DNA of 58,587 nt from Arachnopeziza araneosa (Eukaryota; Ascomycota; Leotiomycetes; Helotiales; Arachnopezizaceae), in contig QYAI01000191.1 of NCBI GenBank assembly GCA_003988855.1, positions 1-58,587 of the forward strand. The letters are read 5' to 3'. The notes beneath the pieces were generated by a model that was given only the letters and a program-made list of their open reading frames with translations, ran no database searches and had not been told where the DNA came from. Of this stretch, positions 15,166 through 29,934 are shown one piece after another. Position 1 is the stretch's first letter. The number at the start of each line of letters is the position of its first letter. Made by a program: the position numbers and the translations under genes.

Positions 15166-18100
15166 AAAAAACTACTAAAATAGTTTTAAATAATTAAAAA
15201 ACTAATTTATTAATAAAACTACTAAAATAATATAAACTATTTAAATAAAAAACTACTAAAATAATATATAATTTACTAAAATAATAATAAACTATTAAAA
15301 TAATACTAATATAATGCTAAAATATTATAAAACTAGTATAAACTACTAAATTAGTATTAACTAATTTAATAGTATAAAACTACTAAAATAGTAAAAAGTA
15401 TTTTAGTACGAAACTACTAAAATAGTACAAAAATAATATAAATAAATTTTTGTTATATTAAAAACTACAAAAATAGTAAAAACAAAAGTATTATGCAAAC
15501 TACTAAACTAGCAAAATAGTATTGTTGTAATTTTACTAATAAAATACTAAAAACTAATAAACTACTAAAAAGTAATAAAATACTAAAAACTACTAAAATG
15601 CTAAAAACTACTAAAATACTAAAAAGTAATAAAATAGTATAAACAATTTAATATTAAAAAATTACTAAAATATTAAAATATATCTTACTAGTGCAAAACT
15701 ACTAAACTTGTAAAAATTACTAAAGTTATTTTAAACTATTTTAAATTGTTAAAATAATATAAATTAATTTTATATTAAAAACTGTAAAAATATATAATTA
15801 TAAAATTATAAAAAAAAAAATACTATAACATTAAACTAATAAAAAACAGTTTTATTAGTAAAAACTATTAAAATAGTACAAAACTATTAAAATATTACAA
15901 AACTATTAAAATAATAAAAATAATAAAAATATTACAAAATTATTAAAATAATAAAAGTTATTTAGTAGTAAAACTAGTAAAAAACTAGTAAAACAATAAA
16001 AATTATTTTAATAATAAAAAAATACTAAAACAATACTAAAATAATATAAAACTATACTAAAATGCAAAAACAATACTAAAATAATACAAAAATAATATAA
16101 AGTATTTTAGTAGTAAAACTACTAAAACAATATAAACTATTAAAACAGTAAAAATAAATTAAATATAAAAACAATTAAAATAGTAAAAAACTATTTTTAA
16201 CTACTAAAACAATAAAAACTATTAGTATAGTAAAAAGTATTTTAGTTTTAAAACTATTAAAATAATATAAAACTACTAAAATAGCAAAAAACTAATTAAT
16301 TAATAAAACTACTAAGCTAATATTTAGTATTTTAGCAAAAAAATACTAAAATACTAAAAAATATTAAAATATTAAAATATTAAAATACTAGACATTTACT
16401 AAAATAGTATAAAAGTACTAAAATAGTTTTATAGTAAAAAAATACTAAAATAGTAAAACTACTAAAATATTAAAACTACTAACATAGTATAAAACTATTT
16501 TACTAGTAAAAACTACTAAAATAATAAAACAATAAAATAATACTAAAATAGTAAAAAACAATTTTACTAATTTAAAATTATTAAAATACTAAAAAATACT
16601 AAAATATTAAAAACTAATTTAATAACAAAAAATACTAAAATAGTTTTTATTATTTTACTAGTAAAACTATTAAAACTGTAAAAACTACTAAAATAATAAA
16701 AAATTACTAAAATAAAATAACAGTAATTTAATATTACAAAACTACTAAAATAGTATAAGTTATTTTAGTAAAAAATACTAAAATAATATAAATTAATTTA
16801 CTAGTAAAAAACTACTAAAATAGTAAAAACTAATTTAGTATTAAAACTAGTAAAAAGTAAAATTGTTAAAATAGTAAAAAACTAATAAAATATTACATTT
16901 TATATTAAAATATTACAAAAATACTAAAATACTTAAATAATAAAATAATAAAAAAATAATAAAATGCTAAAAATTTGCTAAAATAATATAAAATTAAATT
17001 TATACTATAAATATACAAAAATATTAAAATATTAAAAAGTATTTTACTAGTAAAAATTACTAAAATAGTAAATTAACTATTTTAGTAGTAAAAACTATTT
17101 TAATATTTAAAACTAGTTTAAACTATAAAAATAGTTAAATACTTTACTAGTAAAAACTATTAAAATAGTAAAAAATAATTTGTTAATAAAAACTAATTTA
17201 ATAAAAAACTACTAAAAAAATTTAAAAAATTAAAAATTGTAAAAACTACTAAAATAATACTAAAACAATAAAAAATACTAAAATACTATAAGTTACTAAA
17301 ATTAATATAAAATAATAAAAAACTATTTTAGTAAAAATTTACTAAAATAGTATAAAATAATAAACTATTATTATTTTAAAATTTTAAAACTAAAAACTAT
17401 TTAATTAGTACAAAACTAGTAAATAAGTAAAAACTACTTAAATAGTATAATACTAGTATAATTAAAAAAAGCTAATAAAATAGTAAAAGCAATTTTATTA
17501 GTAAAACTACTAAAATAATAAAGTTATTTTAAACTACTAAAATAGTAAAAAACTAATTAATATTATAAAATTAAATTAATATTTTAAAACAATTAAAATA
17601 ATATAAAACTAATAATGCAGTAAATATAAATTTCGTAGTAAAACTATTAAAATAGTAAATACTTATTTTACTATTATAAACTATTTTAGTAATAAAACTA
17701 CTAAAATTATTTAAAACTATTAATGTAATAAAAACTATTTTAATAGTAAAATTACTAAAATTATAAAATTATAATAAAATTATAATAAAAACAAATTTAA
17801 TAGTAAAACAACTAAACTAGTAAACATTATTTAAATAAAAAACTAGTAAAATAATTAAAAATTATTAAAATAAATAAAAACTATTTTAGTAGTTTTACTA
17901 TTAAATAAGTATAAAACTAGTTAAAACTATTAAAATAATATAAATTAATTTTATATTAAAAATTACAAAAATAGTAAAAAAGTAATAAATTATTACTTTT
18001 ATACTAAAATACTTAAATACTAAAGAAATATTAAAATAATAAAAATCTACAAAAATAATATAAAACAATTAAATTTACTAAAATAATAAAAACTGTTTTA

Positions 18101-20620
18101 ATATTCAAAAAATAATAATAAAATATTTTAATAGTATAAAACTACTAAAATATAAACTATTTTAGAAGTATAAACTTTTAAAATAGTATAAACTACGAAA
18201 ACATTACAAATTTATTTTAATAAAAAACTACTAAAAGAAAGAAAAATATATAAAAACAAAATAAAACAATTTAAAGAATAAAAACTACTGAAATATTAAA
18301 AAATTAGTAAAATAATATAAACTAATTTAGTAGTAAAACTACAAAAATAGTAAAAACTAGCTTAATAACAATAATATAAAACTATTTTAATATTACAAAA
18401 TTGTTAAAATAGTATAAAACTTTTTTAAAATATTAAAATACTAAAAAACGACTAGAATAATGTAAAAATTACTAAAATACTAAAATCTATTACTATATTG
18501 TAAAAATATTAAAATATTATAAAATAATTTTAAACTGCTAAAATAATATAAATAATTTTATTAATACAAATATTAAAATACTAAAACTGTAAAAATACTA
18601 AAAAACTAACATAATAGTAAAAACAATTTTAGTAAAAAACTGCTAAAAAAAATTATTAGTAGTATATAATAATTTTATTATTGTAAAATTATTAATATTG
18701 TATTTTACTATTTAAATACTACAAACTTAATAAATTAGTAATATTACTTTATTAGTAAAAACTACTAAAATAATAATATTAATTTATTATTACAAAACTA
18801 TTAAATAATAAATATTAAAATAATATTAAAATAATAAAAAACACTTTAATAGAAAAACAATTAAAGTAGTAATAACATTAAAATAGTAAAACTACTAAAA
18901 TAATAAAAAAAATACAAAAATATTATATATTACTAAAATAGTAAAAAAGCTAAATTAATACAATAAATAAAAATAATAATAATACAGAAGTAAAATATTA
19001 TTACAGTTTTTAAAATAATAAAACATAAATTATTTTACTAGTAGAAAACTACTAAAATAAGAATTGTTTAAATAATAAAAAACGATTTTAAGATTAAAAC
19101 TATTAAAATATTGTTAAAATATTATACAATTATTTTAAACTATAAAAAAAGTAAAAAACAATTTAAATATTATTAAATTTAATAAAATAGAATTAAAATA
19201 ATATAAAACTATTTTAAATTACTAAAACATAAACAATTTTACTATTATAAAACTATAAAAATACTACAAACTAATAAAATACTGTAAATAAGTTTATTAG
19301 CGTAAAACAATTTTAGTATTAAATTACTACAATATTAAAAAGCAATTTTACTATGTTTAAAATATTAAAATAATAAAAACAATTTTACTACTAAAATACT
19401 AGAAACTAATTTAATAATAAAAAACTAGTAAACTAGTAAAAATTATTAAAATAGTATAAAAATATAAAAATATTTAGAAACGTAATAAAATAGTAAAAAA
19501 CGTATTAAGATAGTAAAAACTACTTTAATAAAAAACTACTACAATAGTAAAAACTATGTTGTTAGTAAAATATTACTAAAATAATAAAAACTAATTTACT
19601 AATATCAAATTACTAATATATATAAATTATTAAAATATTATAAACTATAAAAAAATAGTATAAATTATAAAAAAATAGTAAAAAACAATATTAATATTAT
19701 AATAATAATAAAATATTATAAAACTATTTAAAATTACAATAATAGTAATAGAAACTAATAAAATAGTAAAAACAATTTTAATAGTAAAAATTATTTACAT
19801 ATTGTATAAAACAGTAAAATATTAAAAATAACTAAAATTGTAAAATTACTAAAATTGTAAAATTACTAAAATTAAAAAATTACAAAAATAGTAAAAAACT
19901 ATTAAAATATTACATTAATATTAAAGTACTAAAAAAATACTAAAATACTAAAAAATATTTAAAAGTAATATATTTATTAAAATAGTATAAAATTATATTA
20001 ATAATACAAAACTACTAAAACTACTATAATAGTAAAAACTTATTTTATTATAAATTATATTAAAATTGTAAAAAATTATAATTTTAATAAAAAGTAATTT
20101 TAATAGCAAAATTACTAAAATATAAAACTATTAAAATAATAATAATAAATTAATAGTAAAAAATTATTATAATAGCGTAAAACTACTAAAATAATACTAA
20201 GACAATATAAAATAATTTTAAAAAACTAAAATAGTATTAAAACAATAAAAAATATTTTAATAAAAAACTACTAAAACTACTAAAATAATACAAAACTACT
20301 AAAATAATTTAAAACTAATAAAATAATAAAAACTAGTTTAATAGTAAAACTATTAAAATAAACTTTTTTTTTTAGTACAAAACTACTAAAATAATATAAA
20401 ACTACTAAAATAATACTAAAATAGTAAAAATTATTTACTAAAATAATACTAAAATACTTAAAAAATAATTACTAAAAAAATAATAAAATAGTAAAAACCG
20501 CGGAAATATTTAAAAACTATTTTATTAAAATTAAACTAGTATTAAATATTTTAAATATTGCAAAACTATAAAAATAATAAAAATAGTTTAATATTAAAAC
20601 TGCTAAAAAAATAAAAAAAT

Positions 20621-20680
20621 AAATAAAATAGTATAAACTATTAAAGTAATAAATAAAATAGTATTAACTATTAAAGTAAT
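20621..20680 (+). repeat. 30-bp direct duplication
   Basis: AAATAAAATAGTATAAACTA followed by TTAAAGTAAT occurs twice in tandem (20621 and 20651), with one A/T difference. A partial, diverged third unit follows. Confidence 0.85.
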
Positions 20681-21796
20681 AAAAAAATAAAATAAACTAC
20701 TAAAGTTATTAAAAAATATTAAATTAATAAAAATAACAAATTTTAATAGCAAAAACTAATTTTAATAATAAATACAATTTTAGTACTACAACTATTAAAA
20801 AAGTATTATTTTAATATTTTAATAATATAAAACTATTAAAATATTAAAAACATTTTTACTAAAATAATACTAAAATAATATAAACAAATTTAGTAGTAAA
20901 ACAACTAAAAAAGTATTATTTTAATATTAAAATAGTAAAAACTACAAAATATTTAATTATTAAAATACTAAAAATACTAATATAATAAAAAAATAGTAAA
21001 ACAGTAAAAACAATTTTAATACAAAACTATTAAAATAATATAAAATATTTTACTACTAAAAAAGTATTAGAATATTAATTTTTTTTTTAATAAAATATTA
21101 CGAAAATAATTCTAAAATAATATAAACTGTTTTAGTAGTAAAACTACTAAAAAAGTATTATTTAAATATTAAAATAGCAAAAACTAATTTACTAGTAAAA
21201 AACTACTAAAATAATAAAACTATAAAAATACTAAAATTATTAAATAATTTAAAACTACTAAAATAATAAAGAATTTTACTAGTAAAAACTATTAAAATAG
21301 TAAAAGCTATTATAATATTGCAAAACTGCAAAAAAAATAAAAACTAATTAAATATTAAAACTACTAAAATAATATACATTATAAAAATAGTAAAAAACTA
21401 TTTTTATAAAAACTTAATTTAATAAACAATTACTAAAATAATATAAAAGTAAAAAAATAAAAAAATAATAAAAAACTACTAAAATAGTATAAAAATATTT
21501 TATTACTATAAAACTAATAAAATAGTACTAAAATAATATAAATTAATTTAAAACTACTAAAATAGTAAAAACAAATTTAGTAACAAACTATTAAAATAAT
21601 ATAAACTAATTTAACAGTAAAAAACTACTAAAATAATATAAACTTTTTTAATATTAAAAAACTATTACAATAGTAAAAAACTAGTAAAATAGTAAAAACT
21701 ATATTAGTAGTAAAAAAACTAGTAAAATTATAAAATTATAAAATTATAATTAATTAAAATTAAATAAAAAAAATTAAACAAAATAATATTATAGAT

Positions 21797-21817
21797 ATTA
21801 TATACTTCGCACATAAT
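21797..21817 (+). repeat. Family B hairpin, copy 1 (decayed)
   Basis: This is a diverged copy of a 21-base inverted repeat whose consensus arms are ATTACGTGC and GCACGTAAT around a TTC loop. The left arm here reads ATTATATAC and the right arm GCACATAAT, so the stem is weakened by transitions. The flank TACTTTTATACTATTTTAGT is shared with the other copies. Confidence 0.65.
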
Positions 21818-23971
21818 ACTTTTATACTATTTTAGTAATTATAATAATAAAAAAGTAAAAACTAATTTAGTAACAAATTATTAAAATAGTAAAACTTATT
21901 TAATAAATTATTACTAAAATAATAAAAACTATTTTAATAAAATACTACTAAAATAGTAAAATACTACTTAAATAGTAAAAAACTACTAAAATAGTAAAAC
22001 ATGTTTTATTAGTAAAAAAATATTTTACTAGTAAAACTTACTAAAATAATAACGCTATTTTAATAACAAACTACTAATATTGTAAAAAACTAATTTAGTA
22101 GTAAAACTACTAAAATAGTAAAAACTACTAAAATATTGTAAACTAATTTATTAATAAAATTACTAAAATTGCAAAAAAGTAATTTATTAATAAAACTACT
22201 AAAATAATAAAAATAAATTTAGTAGCTAAATTACTAAAATCGTAGAAATAATATTAAAACAATAAAAACATTTTTTAGTAGTAAAACTATTAAAACATTA
22301 TTAAACTACTTAAATTATTTTAAAGTATTTTAAACTAGTTTAATAATAAAATTGCGAAAATAATTTAAAGCTATTTTAAAATATTAAAATAATTAAAAAA
22401 ACTTAAATACAAAAATAATAAAATACTAAAAAATAATAAAATACAAGAAATTTACTTAAATAATATAAAACTATATTTATAATATAAAACTACTAAAAGA
22501 ATAAAAAAGTTAAATACTAAAAAAATATAAAATTAGTATAATATTATATTTTTAAAAGACTATTTTCGTAAAAAACAAACAAAATAATATAAACTACTAA
22601 AATAATATAAAACTATTTAAACTACTAAAATAATAAAAACTATTTTACTAGTAAAAAACTACTAGACTAATAAAAACAATATTAAAAGTAAAACTACTAA
22701 AATTGTAAACTACTAAAAAGTTATTATTCTAATATTAAAACAGTAAAAATTATTAAAACGTATTAAACTAGTAAAAAATATTAAAACTACTACAGTAATA
22801 AAAATTACTTTAATTGTAAAATTACTAAAATTTAAAAAAATATTTTTAAAAAAAACTACTAAAATATTATAAACTAGTTTAATAGCAAATTTACTAAAAT
22901 AGTAAAAAATTATTTTAGTAAAAACTGCTAACATAATAAAAAAGTAATAAAATAATATTAAACTACTTAAAACTATTAATAAACAATTTTAATAATAAAA
23001 ACAGTAAATAATAAAAACTATTTTAATAGTAAAACTACTAAAATAGCATTGAAAATAATAAAACAATATTAATATAATTTAATAATAAAACTACTAAAAT
23101 ACAAAAATATTAAAAACTACTAAAATAGTATAAAGTTATTTCAGTATTAAAACTACTAAAATAATAAAATAATAAAAAATTAGTAAAAATACTTAAAAAT
23201 ATTTAAAACTAATAATAATAAAATATTAAAATAGTAAAAAATATTTTAATTTTATAAAACTACGTAAATAAATTACTAAAATATTAAAAATTATATTACT
23301 AGTGCAAAACTACAAAAATAGTAAAACTAATAAAAAAGTAAAAACTATTTTATTAGTAAAATTACTAAAACAGTAAAAACTAATTTAATAATATAAAAGT
23401 ATTAAAATAGTAAAAACTATTTTACTTATACAAAACTACTAAAATAGTAAATTACTTAAATAATATAAACTGCTAAAATAGTAAAACTACAAAAATACTA
23501 AAAATACTATTAAAATACTAAAAAATATTTTATTAGTACAAAACTACTAAACTAATACAAACTATATAAGTAGTACAAAACTACTAAAATACTAAAAACT
23601 GTTTTAAAGTACTAAAATAGTAAAAACTATTTTAAACTACTAAAATAGTATAAAAATACTAAAATAATTTAAAACTATTTTAAACTATTAAAATACTAAA
23701 AATAATTTTAGTAAAAAAACTACTAGAATTATAAAAATTATAAAAATCGTAAAATTTACTAAAATAATAAAAACAATTATAATATTAAAAAATAATTACA
23801 ATAGTACAAAACTACTAAAATAATAAAATAGTATTAAAATATAAAAATACTACTAAAAAAAAAATAAAACTAAAATAATAAAAATTATTTTAGTATTAAA
23901 AATATTAAAAAAGTATTATTTTAATATTAAAATAATAAAATAAAATTTTACTAGTACAAAATTACTAAATT

Positions 23972-24058
23972 AATTTAAAACTATTTTTAACTGTTAAAAT
24001 AATTTAAAACTATTTTTAACTGTTAAAATAATTTAAAACTATTTTTAACTGTTAAAAT
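23972..24058 (+). repeat. 29-bp tandem repeat, 3 copies
   Basis: Three identical 29-base units start at 23972, 24001 and 24030. Each contains AATTTAAAACTATTTTTAAC and TGTTAAAAT. They are a triplication of the left half of a family D copy, whose dyad follows at about 24059. Confidence 0.92.
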
Positions 24059-24074
24059 AATATAAATTTATTTT

Positions 24075-24158
24075 TTATTAAACTAGTAAAATAAAAAATT
24101 TTTTATTAAACTAGTAAAATAATAAAAAATTTATTAAACTAGTAAAATAATAAAAAAT
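24075..24158 (+). repeat. 28-bp tandem repeat, 3 copies
   Basis: TTATTAAACTAGTAAAATAA starts at 24075, 24103 and 24131, with slightly different A/T-rich tails. It lies immediately after the 29-bp triplication, so two independent expansions sit within 190 bases. Confidence 0.88.
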
Positions 24159-27100
24159 ACTAATTATATTAAACTATTAAAAAACTACAAAAATAATATA
24201 AAACTATTTAAAACAGTTAAAATAATATAAATTAACTTATATTAAAAATTACAAAAATAGTAAAAAAATATTACTAATAAAAAATATTAAAATAGTAAAA
24301 AAGTATTTTCGTAAAAACTGCTAAAATATTACTAAACTATTATAAAACTATTTTAAACAACTAAAATAGTATAAAAATAGTAAAAACTATTTTAATAAAA
24401 AAATATTAAAAAAATGTAAATTATTAATAAATTATAAACTAATAAAATACTAAAAACTTTTTTTAATAATAAAATTATTAAAAAAGTATAAAAACAATTT
24501 TAGTAGTAAAACTACTAAAATATTTAAAAAATACTAGAATAATATAAAAATATTAAAATAATAAAAACAACTAAAATATTATAAAATAATTTTATTGTTG
24601 TAAAATTATTAATACAAAATAAACTAATTTAGTAAAAAACTATTACAACAATATAAACTAATAAAATTGCAAAAACTACTAAAATACTAAAAAACTATTT
24701 TACTAAAAAATTATTAAAAAATAGAATTTTTTTAAACTATGTTAACAAAAAGTATCTAAAAAAGTATAAAACTATTTTAAACTATTTTAGTAAAAAACTA
24801 GTAAAATAGTAAAATTATTAAAACAAAATAAAATTAATAAAATTATTTAAAACTATTTTAAAATATTAAAATAATATTAATTAATTTTATATTAAAAACT
24901 ATTAAAATCGTAAAAAACTACTAAATTAATAAAGTAATATTAAACTAATAAAAACAATTAAAATTGTAAAAACTAATTTACTAATATAAAACTAATAAAA
25001 TTATAAAAAATATTTTAAAAAAAATATTAATAAAATAATAAAATCGTAAAAAAACTATTAAAACCTAAATTAAAGTAATAATACTATAATAATAAAATTA
25101 ATTTTAGTAATATAACAATTCTAAAAATAACAAGATAATTTAGTAGTTAGTACTACTAAAATAGTAAAATAATAAAATAATAAAACATATTAAATTTTAT
25201 ATTAAAATACTAAAAAAATACTAAAATAGTAAAATAACAAAACAGTAAAAACTATTTTAATAATAAATTACTAAAATCGTAAAAAATATTTTACTAGTAA
25301 AAAGTATTAAAAAATAAAAACAATATTATTAGTGTAAAACTGCTAAAATTGTAAAAATTACAAAAGTTGTTTTAAACTATTTTAAATATTTAAAATAATA
25401 TAAATTTATTTAATATTAAAAATTACAAAAATAGTAAAAAGTTAATTACTAGTTAAAATAACAAAATTAACAAAAAAGTAATTTACTTGTAAAAAGTATT
25501 AAACTATTAAAATAATATAAAAATTATATTAAAATTATAAAAATTATTTTAATTTATTAAAAAAGTATAAAATATTAAATATTAAAACTAGTAAAAACTA
25601 ATTTTACTAGTAAAACTATTAAAACTATATTAAAATAATAAAAACTATTTTACTATTGCAAAATTACTAAACTATTAAAAACTACTAAAATAGTAAAAAA
25701 AGTCTAAATATAAAAACTATTAAAATATTTAAAAACTGTTAAAATAGTACTAAAATAGTATAAAATTAGTTTAAACTAGTTTAATAACATAACTACTAAA
25801 ATAGTTAAAACAAATTTACAAATATAAAAATACAAAATAATGTAAAACTACTAAAATACTACTAAAACTAGTTTAAATTAGTTTAAACTACTAAAATAGT
25901 AAAAAACTACTAAAATAAAAAAATAATAATTAAACAATAAAAACAAGTTTAATAGTAAAAATACTTTTAAAATATTAAAAACTATATTAGTAAAATATAA
26001 CTAAAATAATATAAAACTATTTATAAAAAATACTAAAATAATAAAATAATAAAATAATACTAAATTATTAAAATATAATGTTACTAATTTAAAATTATTA
26101 AAATTCTAAAAACTATTAAAATAGTAAAAAACTAGAAAAACAATAAAAATTATTTTAATATTACAAAAATAATAAAATCGTAAAAACTATTTTACAAGTA
26201 AAAAAATACTAAAATAGTAAAAACTATTAAAATAATAAATAAACTATTTTAGTAAAAAAGTACTAAAATAATTTAAAACTATTTAAACTACTAAAATAAT
26301 AAAATAATATTAAAATATTAACAAATTACTAAAATAGTAAAAATTAATTATTATTGTAAAACAAATTTAATAATAAAAAACTGTTAAAATAGTAAAAGTA
26401 ATTTAACTAAAATAATATTAAAATAATATAAACTATTTTACTAGTATAAAATTAATTTTTTTTTAAAATATTAGAACTTACTAAAATAAAATAAAAACTA
26501 CTAAAATAGTAAAAACTATTTTATTAATAAAACTACTAAAATAATATAAAGTATTTTACTAATATAAAATTAATTTTTTTTAAAAATATTAAAAACTACT
26601 AAAATAGTATTAAAAATACTAAAATAGTAAAAACTATTTTACTAGTACAAGTTTACTAAACTAGTAAAATATTAATATTTTAATAAAAAGAAGTTTAGTA
26701 GCAAAACTACTAAAAAACTACTAAATATTAAAAAAAACTAAAATAATAAAAAAGTACTTAAATAATATAAACTACTTTACTAGTACAAAATTTATAGATT
26801 ACTAATAATATTTTACTAGTAAATAATAATAAAATAATAAAATAACAAAATAATAAAAAACAGTTTAATAGTAAAAACTATTTTAAAAGTAACAATATAA
26901 AAATAGTACAAAAGTATTAAAATAATATAAAGTTATTTTAATAGTAAAAACAATTTTAGTATTAAAAACAATTAAAATAGTAAAAAATAATTACTAAAAA
27001 AACTATTTAAAAAAAACTAATAAAATAGTTTAAAACTAATATAAATAAATAAACTACTAAAATAGTAAAAAACTTATTAAAATATTAAAAACTAATTTAC

Positions 27101-29703
27101 TAGTAAAACTAGTAAAAAGTAAAATTGTTAAAATAGTATAAAACTATTTTAATAGTAAAAACTACTAACATAATAAAAAACTACTAAAATAGTAAAAATT
27201 AATTTAATATTACAAAAATAGTAAAATAGTAAAAACTATTTTAATAGCAAAATTAAAAAACTATTGTAATAATATAAAAATATTTTAATAGCAAAAACAG
27301 TTTTAGTAAAAAAACTACTAAAATAGTAAAACTACTAAAATAGTAAAAACTACTAAAATAATTAAAAACTAATTAAAATTGCTAAAATAATAAAATACTT
27401 TATTAATAATATTTACTAAAATAATAAAAACTAATTAAATAATATAAATTTTTTAATATTAATAACTGCTAAATAGTAAAAAGTAAATTATAAATAAAAA
27501 ACTAATTTATATTAAAATAGTACAAACTACTTTATTAACGTAATAATATTAAAAAAATTATTTAGTATAGATAATACTAAAAGAATAAAATATAAATATT
27601 TTAATAAAAAATATTTTTAATAGTAAAACTAAAAAAAACAAAATATTAAAATAATATAAAAATATTAAAATAGTAAAAAAATAGTAAAATCTAGTTTAAT
27701 AGTAAAACTATTTTATTATTAAAAAACTAATAAAATAGTAAAAACTATTTTATTAGTACAAAATTACTATACTAGTAAAAGCTATTAAAATAGTAGAAAT
27801 TATTTTAGTAAAAAACTACTAAAATAATACTAAAATAGTAGTAAATAATTTAAAACTACTAAAATAATAAATGTTTTTATAAAATATTAAAAAGTAATTT
27901 AGTAGTAAAACTACTAAAACAATTTAAATTATTTTAATAGTAAAATCTATAAAAATAATAAAATAATAATAAAAACTAGTTTAATAGTAAAACTATAAAA
28001 ACAGTAGTTAAATTAAAAAAATAGTAAAAACTACTAAAATAATTTAAAACTATTTTAAACTACTAAAATAGTATTAACAAATTTTGTAATAAAACTACTA
28101 AACAAGTATTATTTAAATATTAAAATAGTAAAAACTAATTTAGTAGTAAAAAACTATAAAAATAGTATAAATTTATTTTAAACTAATTAAATAGTAAAAA
28201 ATTAATAAAAAATTAAAATAACTAAAATAGTAAAAAAACAACTAAAATAATACAAAATACTAAAATTGTTAAAAACTACTAAAAAAGAAAAAATAGTATT
28301 AAAGTAGTATAAAATTGTTTTGAATTATTAAATTAATATTTTTATTTTACTAACAAAATACAAAAATAATAATATAATACTAAAAACTAATTAAATAGTA
28401 AACTACTAAAATAGTAAAAATAATCGTAAAATACTAAAAACTATTTAATTAATAAAATAATACTAAAGTAATAAAAATTATTTTAATAGTAAAACTATTA
28501 AAACTGTAAAAAATACTAAAGTTTTAAAAAACAATTAAAATATTAAAATTATTTTACTAAAATAATACTAAAATAATATAAAGTATTTTAGTAGTAAAGC
28601 TACTAAAAAAGTATTATTTTAATATTAAAACAGTAAAATAAAAAAACTTATTTTAGTAAAAAACTATTAAAAAAATATAAAACTATTTTAAAATAGTAAA
28701 ATAGTAAAAATTATTTTACTAGTACAATACTACTAAACTATTAAAAACTATTAAAATTATTTAAAGCTATTTTAAACACTTAAAGTAATATAAATTTATT
28801 TTATATTAATAATTACGAAAATATTTTTAAAAAAATATTAATAAAAACTATTGAAATAATAAAAAAGTATTTTATAATTAGAAACTGCTAAAATAATACT
28901 AAAATAATATAAACTATTTTAAAAAATTAAAATAAAAAAATAAAAAAATATTAAAAAAGTATAAGTAATAGTTTAATAGTGTAAAAAGTATTTTAGTATT
29001 GAAATTACTAAAATAGTAAAAACTATTTACTAGTAAAACTACTAAAATAATAAACTATAAAAATATTTTAAAACTACTAAAATTTTAAAATTACTAAAAT
29101 TTTAAAAACTACTAAAATAATAAAATAAAAATAAAAACTACTAAAATAAAAATTAAATTAATAAAATTTAAATACTGTTTTAGTAGTAAAAACTACTAAA
29201 ATAAAAAAAAGCTTTTTTAAAAAAAACTATAATAAATTATTAAAAATTATTATTTTAATAAAAAATACTTTTAGTAGTAAAACTAATAAAATAAAAAATA
29301 AAAAAATAGTAAAAAATTGTTATAATATTGTAAAATTACTACAACTTTAAAAAATATTTTACTAGTAAAAAATTAAACAAACTATTTTAGTATTAAACAC
29401 AATTAAAATTGTAAAAACTAATTTTAATAGTAAAAACTACTAAAGTAACGAAATAATAATAAAATATTAAAAACTGTTTTAGTAATAACAATAATTAATA
29501 TAATAAAAGCTGTTTTAAAAATATTAAAAATATTAAAATATACTAAATTAGCAATATACTATAAAATATATTAAAATAAGTAAAAATGTATTTTAGTAAT
29601 AAAATTGCTAAAATAATAAAAAATAATATACTAATAAAAAACTAATAAAATAGTAAAAACTGTTTTAGTAGTAAATGTCACGAGTTAGACTCGGTTGTCA
29701 GAA

Positions 29704-29723
29704 CCTAGGCCTGAGGGCCTAGG
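29704..29723. repeat. Perfect 8-bp GC-rich inverted repeat in the LTR U3
   Basis: CCTAGGCC (29704-29711) and GGCCTAGG (29716-29723) flank TGAG. This is the most GC-rich motif in the window. Each arm also contains the palindrome CCTAGG. It may be a regulatory dyad of the LTR promoter. Confidence 0.9.
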
Positions 29724-29794
29724 CAGGAATTAAGGCAGCACCTGAAGTTAACTTCTTTGATAAAAGAGATAAGATTAGCATAGCGATCGCCAGA

Positions 29795-29840
29795 ACTATC
29801 GATAACACTATCGATAACACTATCGATAACACTATCGATA
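29795..29840 (+). repeat. 12-bp tandem repeat in the LTR, about 3.8 copies
   Basis: ACTATCGATAAC starts at 29795, 29807 and 29819, and a fourth, partial ACTATCGATA starts at 29831. Each unit carries the palindrome ATCGAT. Repeated short units in U3 are typical positions for enhancer-like sites; here that is inference. Confidence 0.92.
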
Positions 29841-29926
29841 GAACTATTAATTGACTATTGACAGAGACTATTAGAAAGAAAACTATACGAGAAGAACCGT
29901 GTTAGCTGTCTTTCTCGTACGAAAAG

Positions 29927-29934
29927 TATATATA
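29927..29934 (+). promoter_or_regulatory. TATA-like box of the solo LTR
   Basis: TATATATA followed by GAAAGC sits about 250 bases into the 356-base LTR. TTCTTGAAATAACAAATTCA follows some 40 bases later, which would fit R/U5. With no internal element present it has no known transcript. Confidence 0.5.

Larger units (their letters stand above)
1..29675 (+). repeat. Satellite 1, left block (18-bp dyad-core, AT-rich)
   Basis: This block has no gene. It is a continuous, degenerate array of units of about 17-19 bases. Each unit is a 14-base core, ACTACTAAAATAGT or its exact reverse complement ACTATTTTAGTAGT, followed by an A tract of 3-5 bases. The cores occur in both orientations, but the spacer A tracts stay on the + strand, so A far exceeds T. 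In the first 60 bases I count 36 A, 16 T, 5 C and 3 G. GG and CC are almost absent. TAA and TAG on the + strand, and TTA and CTA as their complements, are dense in all frames, which explains the lack of reading frames. Variants include ACTACAAAAATAGT, ACTACGAAAATAAT and ACTAATTTAATAGT. Longer dispersed families (A-E) and local tandem arrays are embedded and listed separately. A nuclear heterochromatic satellite is inferred from the neighbouring RIP-mutated retrotransposon. Confidence 0.85.

Noticed and set aside
22713..22934. A 73-codon open frame on the minus strand, the longest in the window
   Set aside because: It lies wholly in satellite 1, is made of I, F, V, N and K from A/T-only codons, shows no motif, and is a chance gap between stop codons.
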